A stretch of DNA of 64,000 bases from contig NZ_CP146232.1 in assembly GCF_037040815.1 (NCBI RefSeq), positions 2,474,501 to 2,538,500 on the forward strand, read 5' to 3'. This document shows positions 58,436 through 64,000 of the stretch, one piece after another (position 1 is the first letter of the stretch; the number at the start of each line of letters is the position of its first letter). Origin of the DNA: Pararoseomonas sp. SCSIO 73927 (GTDB lineage Bacteria > Pseudomonadota > Alphaproteobacteria > Acetobacterales > Acetobacteraceae). The notes beneath the pieces are model-generated. The model was not told the origin of the DNA. It saw nothing but the letters and a program-made list of their open reading frames with translations, and ran no database searches. Both the position numbers and the translations under genes were made by a program.

Positions 58436-59640
58436 GCCCGCTGCGCCGGATCTGGACCCTGCTGCCGCGATCGGCCCGGCGCGAGGCGCTCTTCTCCCTC
58501 ACCGCGCTCCTCGCCCCGCGGATCGCGCGGCCCGCGCCGCCGCCCGCCCTTCCCGTGACGGTGGCCGGCTACTTCAACGCCCGCACCGGCCTCGGCGCCG
58601 CGACGCGCCGCCTGGCGGCCGGGCTGCGGGAGCAGGGAATCCCCGTGTCGGAGGCGGACCTGACGGGGCCGTTGCGGCAGGGCCCTGCCGGCGCGCCGCC
58701 CGCCGTGCCGCCCATGGTGCCACCGGGGCCGGGGACGCTGCTGGTCCATGTGAACGGGCCGATGCTGCCCTGGGCGCTGCTCGCGCTCGGGCGCCGCGCG
58801 GTGGCGGGCAAGCGGGTGATCGGGGTCTGGAACTGGGAGCTGCCGGTGCTGCCCCCGGACTGGAACCGCGGCCTGGCGGCCTGCCACGCCGTCTGGGTGG
58901 GCACGGAGTTCGTGGCCGGCGCCTGCCGCCGCCCCGATGGGCCGCCCGTTCAGGTGGTGCCCTATCCCCTGCCGCGCCCGGCGCCTTCCGCCCTGGGGCG
59001 GGCCGATTTCGGGCTGCCGGACGGGGCCTTCGTCACCCTGGCGGTCTTCGACGCCACCTCGTCGCTTGCCCGCAAGAACCCGCTGGGCGCGATCGAGGCC
59101 CATGCCCGCGCCTTCGGCGGCGATCCCGGCCACATCCTTCTCCTGAAGACCCACGGCACGGCGGAGGCGGGTCCCGGCTGGGCGGAGGTGGCCGCCGCCG
59201 CGGCCGCGCGGCCGAACGTGCGGGTGATGGATTCCTCCCTCTCCCGCGGCGACCTCTGGGCCCTGATGGCGGCGGCCGACGTCCTGCTCTCCCTGCACCG
59301 GTCCGAGGGGTTCGGCTTCGCGATCGCGGAGATGATGGAGCTGGGCCGCCCGGTGGTGGCGACGGGCTGGTCGGGGAACACCGACTTCATGCAGGGCCCG
59401 GGCTGCCACCCGGTGGGCTGGCGGCTGGTGCCCGCGCGCGACCCCCAGGGAACCTACGACATGCCCGGCGCCCTCTGGGCGGAGCCGGACCCTGACGAGG
59501 CGGCCGCGGCGCTGCGCCGGATCGCGGGCGATCCCGCCCTGCGGAACCCGCCGCCCGTCCGGCTCGCCGCGCCCGACTACCGGGCGGCACTCGGGCTGGC
59601 CCCGGACGCCCCTCCGGCCTCCCCCCGGACACCCCTGTGA
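58432..59640 (+). CDS. Glycosyltransferase with GT4-like C-terminal domain
   Basis: 402-residue protein. It starts at ATG 58432 within the previous stop. The C-terminal domain shows SLHRSEGFGFAIAEMMELGRPVVATGWSGN, the donor-binding motif of GT4 transferases, and the N-terminal part has VTVAGYFNARTGLGAATRRLAAGL and HVNGPMLPWALLALG. A cytoplasmic role on a lipid-linked glycan is usual. It runs with the preceding transferase as one unit. Confidence 0.88.
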   Translation: MSPLRRIWTLLPRSARREALFSLTALLAPRIARPAPPPALPVTVAGYFNARTGLGAATRRLAAGLREQGIPVSEADLTGPLRQGPAGAPPAVPPMVPPGPGTLLVHVNGPMLPWALLALGRRAVAGKRVIGVWNWELPVLPPDWNRGLAACHAVWVGTEFVAGACRRPDGPPVQVVPYPLPRPAPSALGRADFGLPDGAFVTLAVFDATSSLARKNPLGAIEAHARAFGGDPGHILLLKTHGTAEAGPGWAEVAAAAAARPNVRVMDSSLSRGDLWALMAAADVLLSLHRSEGFGFAIAEMMELGRPVVATGWSGNTDFMQGPGCHPVGWRLVPARDPQGTYDMPGALWAEPDPDEAAAALRRIAGDPALRNPPPVRLAAPDYRAALGLAPDAPPASPRTPL

Positions 59641-60696
<1,056 letters not shown>

Positions 60697-60701
60697 ACCC
60701 G

Positions 60702-61685
60702 GTGTTCCGTCCCGGCCGGATCCTGCTGACGGGAGCCGGGGGCTTCGTCGGCGGCCACCTGCTGCCCGCGCTGCGCGCGGCCTTCCCGGACGCGGCCCTG
60801 ATCGGGACGGCCCGGGAGGCCGCCGAGGGGGCGGTGGCCGGCGCCGACGAGACGCTGGCGCTGGACCTCGACGACCCCGCCTCCATGCCGGACATCCTGG
60901 CCGCGGCGCGGCCGGACGCGGTGCTGCACCTGGCCGCCCGGGCCGATGTCGGCGCCTCCTTCCGGGACCCGCTGGCGGTCTGGCGCACGAACCTGACGGG
61001 CACCGTTGCCCTGGCCGAGGCCGTGCTGCGGGTCGCGCCCGCGGCGCCCTTCCTCCTCGCCTCCTCCGGCGAGGTCTACGGCCTGGCCTTCAAGGCCGGC
61101 CGCCCGGTGGCGGAGGACGCGGCGCCCGCGCCCGCCAACCCCTACGCCGCGAGCAAGGCGGCGGCCGACCTGGCGCTGGGCGAGATGGCGCTGCGCGGGC
61201 TTCGCGCCGTGCGGCTGCGCCCCTTCACCCATACCGGCCCGGGGCAGACGGACGGCTTCGTGGTGGCGGCCTTCGCCCACCAGGTCGCCCGGATCGAGGC
61301 GGGGCTGCAGGCCCCGGTGCTGCGGACCGGCGCACTGGACCGCTGGCGCGACTTCCTCGACGTGCGGGACGTCTGCGCCGCCTACGTCGCCGCGCTGGAG
61401 CGGGCGGAGGCCCTGCCGCCGGGCATCGCCCTCAACATCTGCTCCGGCACGCCTCGCCGGATCGGCGACATGCTGGACAGCCTTCTCCGCCTCTCCGGCG
61501 TCGAGGCGCGGGTGGAGCAGGAGGCGGCCCGTCTGCGCCCGACCGACGTGGAGCGGGTGCTCGGCGACAATGCCCGCGCCCGCGAGGCCCTCGGCTGGAC
61601 TCCCCGGATCCCCTGGGAGGACACGCTGCGAGGCGTGCTGGAGGACTGGCGGGCCCGCGTGGCGGCGCGGCAGCGAGCCGGCTGA
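60702..61685 (+). CDS. rmd: NAD-dependent epimerase/dehydratase, probable GDP-4-keto-6-deoxymannose reductase (Rmd)
   Basis: 327-residue extended short-chain dehydrogenase, GTG start 5 bases after gmd (TGAACCCGGTG). It has LLTGAGGFVGGHL, SSGEVYG, and YxxxK in PYAASKAAADL. Context after gmd suggests reduction of the 4-keto sugar to GDP-D-rhamnose (Rmd). A fucose-forming route or another sugar is possible and cannot be excluded from sequence alone. Confidence 0.85.
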   Translation: MFRPGRILLTGAGGFVGGHLLPALRAAFPDAALIGTAREAAEGAVAGADETLALDLDDPASMPDILAAARPDAVLHLAARADVGASFRDPLAVWRTNLTGTVALAEAVLRVAPAAPFLLASSGEVYGLAFKAGRPVAEDAAPAPANPYAASKAAADLALGEMALRGLRAVRLRPFTHTGPGQTDGFVVAAFAHQVARIEAGLQAPVLRTGALDRWRDFLDVRDVCAAYVAALERAEALPPGIALNICSGTPRRIGDMLDSLLRLSGVEARVEQEAARLRPTDVERVLGDNARAREALGWTPRIPWEDTLRGVLEDWRARVAARQRAG

Positions 61686-61738
61686 CGCCCGGCGGGTACC
61701 CGTTGCTGGCCTCCGTCCCGACGAGGCCCGGCCCGCCC

Positions 61739-63151
61739 TCAGGCCGCGGCGCTGGTCGCCGGCTCGATCCCCGCCAGCAGGGCGCGGGCGGTGGCGGACC
61801 AGGGCACGGGCTGGAACTCCCGGCCGATCCTCGCCTCCAGCCCCGCGATCTCCTCGGGCCGTGAGATCGCGCGGCGCAGCAGCGCGACCGCCTCCGGCAC
61901 GTCGTCCGGGTCGTGGTAGAGGCAGAACGGCCCCCCGGCCTCCGGGATGGAGGTGGCGGAGGAGGCGATGCAGACCTTCCCGAAGGCTAGGCTCTCCGTC
62001 ACAGGCAGTCCCCAGCCCTCGTAGTGGGAGGGGAAGAGGGTGAAGCGACACCCGGCGTAGAGGGCGGCCAGCTCCGTGTCGCTCGGGTCCTCCACCAGCA
62101 CCACCTTGCCCGCCAGCCAGCCGCAATTCTCCAGCTGCTGCATCAGGTCGGCCACCATCCACCCGACCCGCCCCGCGAAGACGAGGGTCGGCACCTCCTC
62201 CTCCGGCATCGTGTCCAGCAGCCGGCGCCAGGCCCGGAAGGCCATGAGGTGGTTCTTCCGGGCCTCGACCGTGGAGACGAGGAGCGCGTATCCCGGCGGC
62301 AGCGCGGCCACGCGCGGCGGCGTGGGGCCGGATCCGCCCGCCTGTTCCTGCCCGAAGCCGCTGCCGACGGGCAGGGCCATCACCGGGCCGGGCAGGCGGA
62401 AGCCCAGGCATGGCGCCAGCCGCTCCAGGTCCGCGGCGCTGGCGCGGGAAATGGCGAAGAACCGGTCCACCGCGGGCAGGGTGGATTCCATCCAGGCCCG
62501 GAAGGTGCGGACCAGCCCGGGATCGCAGAATTCCGGCCGGGCCACCGGGATCAGGTCGTAGACCAGCAGGGCGACGGAGATGCCGGAGGCCGCCTTCATC
62601 CGCCCCAGCAGCGCCCCGTAATCCGTGCGGAACCAGGGCGAGCCGAGGATCAGCAGCGTGTCGCCGGGGCGGGCGAGGGCCTTCAAGTCGCCGCCCTCGG
62701 CGACCGCCTGGTCGGGCAGGCGGGTCGCGGCGGGCCGCAGGATGCGGCGCAGGGCGGCGAGGGCACCGCCGCCGGCCCGCAGCCCGGCCCGCAGCGCGGA
62801 GCCCTGGGATCGCACCGCCTCGCCGAGCGGCAGGCGGATATCCGCCGGCAGGCGGGAGGCGAGGCGGCGCACCGCCCCCGACCGGCCGGGCGGCCGGGCC
62901 GCGGCGGGAACCCCGCCGGAGGGGTTCGGCCCCTCCGCGTGGCTGAGGACCCTGAACAGAGCCTCCACCTCGGACCAGGGCACGGCGCGCATGGTGTCGC
63001 GAATCCGGTCGTGCCGGCAGAAGGCGATCTGCCCCGGGCGCTCCGCCAGCAGGGCGCGGTAGAGCTCGTAGGACAGGCGCTGGATGCCGCTCGGGCGCCG
63101 GTTGACCAGCGCGTACTCGAACAGGTCCTCCACATCAATCCAGAAGGTCAC
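61739..63151 (-). CDS. Glycosyltransferase family 4-type, with N-terminal extension
   Basis: 470-residue protein from a GTG at 63151, with VTFWIDVEDLFEYALVNRRPSGIQRLSYELYRAL at the front. The GT4 donor motif is SHYEGWGLPVTESLAFGKVCIASSATSIPEAGG. The central acceptor-side region has VALLVYDLIPVARPEFCDPGLVRTF. The reading frame extends upstream of 63151 but without a better start. It is transcribed opposite to the other surface-glycan genes and diverges from the acyltransferase at 63342. Confidence 0.85.
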   Translation of the reverse strand: MTFWIDVEDLFEYALVNRRPSGIQRLSYELYRALLAERPGQIAFCRHDRIRDTMRAVPWSEVEALFRVLSHAEGPNPSGGVPAAARPPGRSGAVRRLASRLPADIRLPLGEAVRSQGSALRAGLRAGGGALAALRRILRPAATRLPDQAVAEGGDLKALARPGDTLLILGSPWFRTDYGALLGRMKAASGISVALLVYDLIPVARPEFCDPGLVRTFRAWMESTLPAVDRFFAISRASAADLERLAPCLGFRLPGPVMALPVGSGFGQEQAGGSGPTPPRVAALPPGYALLVSTVEARKNHLMAFRAWRRLLDTMPEEEVPTLVFAGRVGWMVADLMQQLENCGWLAGKVVLVEDPSDTELAALYAGCRFTLFPSHYEGWGLPVTESLAFGKVCIASSATSIPEAGGPFCLYHDPDDVPEAVALLRRAISRPEEIAGLEARIGREFQPVPWSATARALLAGIEPATSAAA

Positions 63152-63263
63152 GCGGACCCCCCGGGCCCTTGCGGCCCTGTCCCGTCCGGACGGACATGGC
63201 GCGTCTTGGTCATCAAACTGCGATACGCGATGCGCCGGGCGGTGCCAAGGATCGCGGCCCCGC

Positions 63264-63281
63264 GGGGGGGGCGGGGCGGGG
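63264..63281 (+). other. G-quadruplex-prone G-run upstream of the acyltransferase gene
   Basis: Runs of 8, 4 and 4 guanines separated by single cytosines satisfy the usual G4 pattern on the plus strand. It lies 61 bases before the TTG start at 63342, in the divergent intergenic region. A regulatory role is not shown. Confidence 0.45.
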
Positions 63282-63341
63282 CGACAGCCCGGCGCCCCCG
63301 TGCGATCCTGGGTTCCTTCCCACCGGTTCAGGAGAGATGCC

Positions 63342-63983
63342 TTGCCCGAAGCGCCGCGCGTGGTGATCGTCGGGGCCGGCGGCCATGCCAAGGTGATCAT
63401 CGAGGCGCTGCGGGCCGCGGGCTTCCCGCCGCCCCTGGGCCTGGTGGACCCGCACCCGCCCGGCCCCGAAGTGCTCGGCGTGCCCGTGCTCGGCGGGGAT
63501 GAGCGGCTGGAGGGGCTGCGGGCGGAAGGGGCCGTCGTGGCGGTGGTGGCGCTCGGCGGCAACGGGCTGCGCCTGAAGGTGGGAAAGGGGCTCGCTGCCA
63601 TGGGCTACGCCCTGCCGGCCGTGATCCACCCGGCCGCGCAGGTCTCCCCGAGCGCCCTCGTCGCCGAGGGGGCGGTGATCATGGCCCGGGCCTGCCTCGG
63701 GCCGGAGGCCCGGATCGGGCGGCTGGCGATCGTGAACACGAACGCGGTGGTGGAGCACGACAACGTGCTGGGCGAGGCCGCCCACGTGGCCCCGGGCTGC
63801 GCCCTGGCGGGGAACGTGACGGTGGGCGACCGGGCGCTGGTCGGCGCCGGCTCGGCGGTCCGCCCGGGGATCACCATCGGGGCGGATGCCGTCGTCGGGG
63901 CCGGCTCGGCGGTGGTGCGGGACGTGCCGGCCGGGCTCCGCGTCGGCGGGGCGCCGGCCCGGCCCCTGCCGGGGCGGGGCTGA
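63342..63983 (+). CDS. NeuD/PglD-type sugar O- or N-acyltransferase
   Basis: 213-residue left-handed-helix acyltransferase, TTG start with GGAGAG 5 bases before it. The N-terminus VVIVGAGGHAKVIIEALRAAG is a Rossmann-type substrate domain; from about residue 85 hexapeptide repeats follow (VIHPAAQVSPSALVAEGAVI, IVNTNAVVEHDNVLGEAAHVAPG), with the catalytic-type His in VVEHD. Such enzymes acetylate nucleotide or lipid-linked sugars in surface-glycan pathways. The gene ends 17 bases from the window edge, so its operon may continue. Confidence 0.88.
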   Translation: MPEAPRVVIVGAGGHAKVIIEALRAAGFPPPLGLVDPHPPGPEVLGVPVLGGDERLEGLRAEGAVVAVVALGGNGLRLKVGKGLAAMGYALPAVIHPAAQVSPSALVAEGAVIMARACLGPEARIGRLAIVNTNAVVEHDNVLGEAAHVAPGCALAGNVTVGDRALVGAGSAVRPGITIGADAVVGAGSAVVRDVPAGLRVGGAPARPLPGRG

Positions 63984-64000
63984 GGGCAGCGCCGGTAAAT

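Noticed and set aside
61686..61738. Terminator between the rmd and the minus-strand glycosyltransferase stops
   Set aside because: No convincing inverted repeat was found in this short convergent gap.

Overview
The window is chromosomal DNA of a very G+C-rich alphaproteobacterium. I infer Acetobacteraceae, Roseomonas-like, from four things: the fused single-chain cellulose synthase (the AcsAB form of acetic acid bacteria), an AapJQMP amino-acid importer, GTG and TTG starts at several genes, and dense operons with ATGA or GTGA start/stop overlaps. I see no insertion sequence, prophage, CRISPR array, rRNA or replication origin. There is one tRNA, tRNA-Ala(GGC).

Layout. 217-5442 (+): a siderophore cassette with TonB-dependent receptor, ferri-siderophore esterase, periplasmic binding protein and DUF2218/siderophore-interacting reductase; no inner-membrane permease is present. 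5468-9360: an FKBP isomerase, an orphan AapJ-like binding protein, and a pair of luciferase-like flavin monooxygenases. 9430-19701 (-): a cellulose operon read as proline-rich membrane protein, BcsQ-like ATPase, BcsA-BcsB fusion with PilZ, and BcsC. 19843-25795: an 81-residue helical protein (+) and then a glycogen operon (-) glgC, small orf, glgA, glgP. Two large glucan systems (extracellular cellulose, intracellular glycogen) therefore lie back to back. 25952-31167: an unusual M20 hydrolase, a DUF4189 secreted protein, a bifunctional penicillin-binding protein, and a coupled small protein resembling a histidine phosphotransferase.

31425-35762 (+): aapJQMP, a general L-amino-acid ABC importer. 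35911-38192: Kup potassium transporter and an uncharacterised 121-residue protein. Then come tRNA-Ala(GGC) with its terminator and the two subunits of a 3-oxoacid CoA-transferase. 39956-45699: a secreted coiled-coil protein, UppP, an orphan TRAP binding protein, two divergent small lipoproteins, and an autotransporter GDSL esterase. 45700-46037 holds no gene that I can see. 46038-48399: prephenate dehydratase, divergent from a membrane-anchored cytochrome c and an inositol-monophosphatase/histidinol-phosphatase family enzyme. 48445-54450 (+): yejABEF peptide importer with a coupled small membrane protein. 54533-57207: a MarR regulator, an M17 leucyl aminopeptidase and a secreted SGNH hydrolase.

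57347-63983: a surface-polysaccharide region with three family-4-type glycosyltransferases, Gmd and an Rmd-like reductase (predicted route to GDP-D-rhamnose), and a NeuD/PglD-type acyltransferase; it probably continues beyond the right edge. Most genes have recognisable family membership. The less explained items are the proline-rich protein heading the cellulose operon, the small proteins tied to the glycogen, PBP and yej operons, the altered metal motif of the M20 enzyme, and a structured inverted repeat in front of kup. Functions are predictions from sequence reading only; no database search was run.
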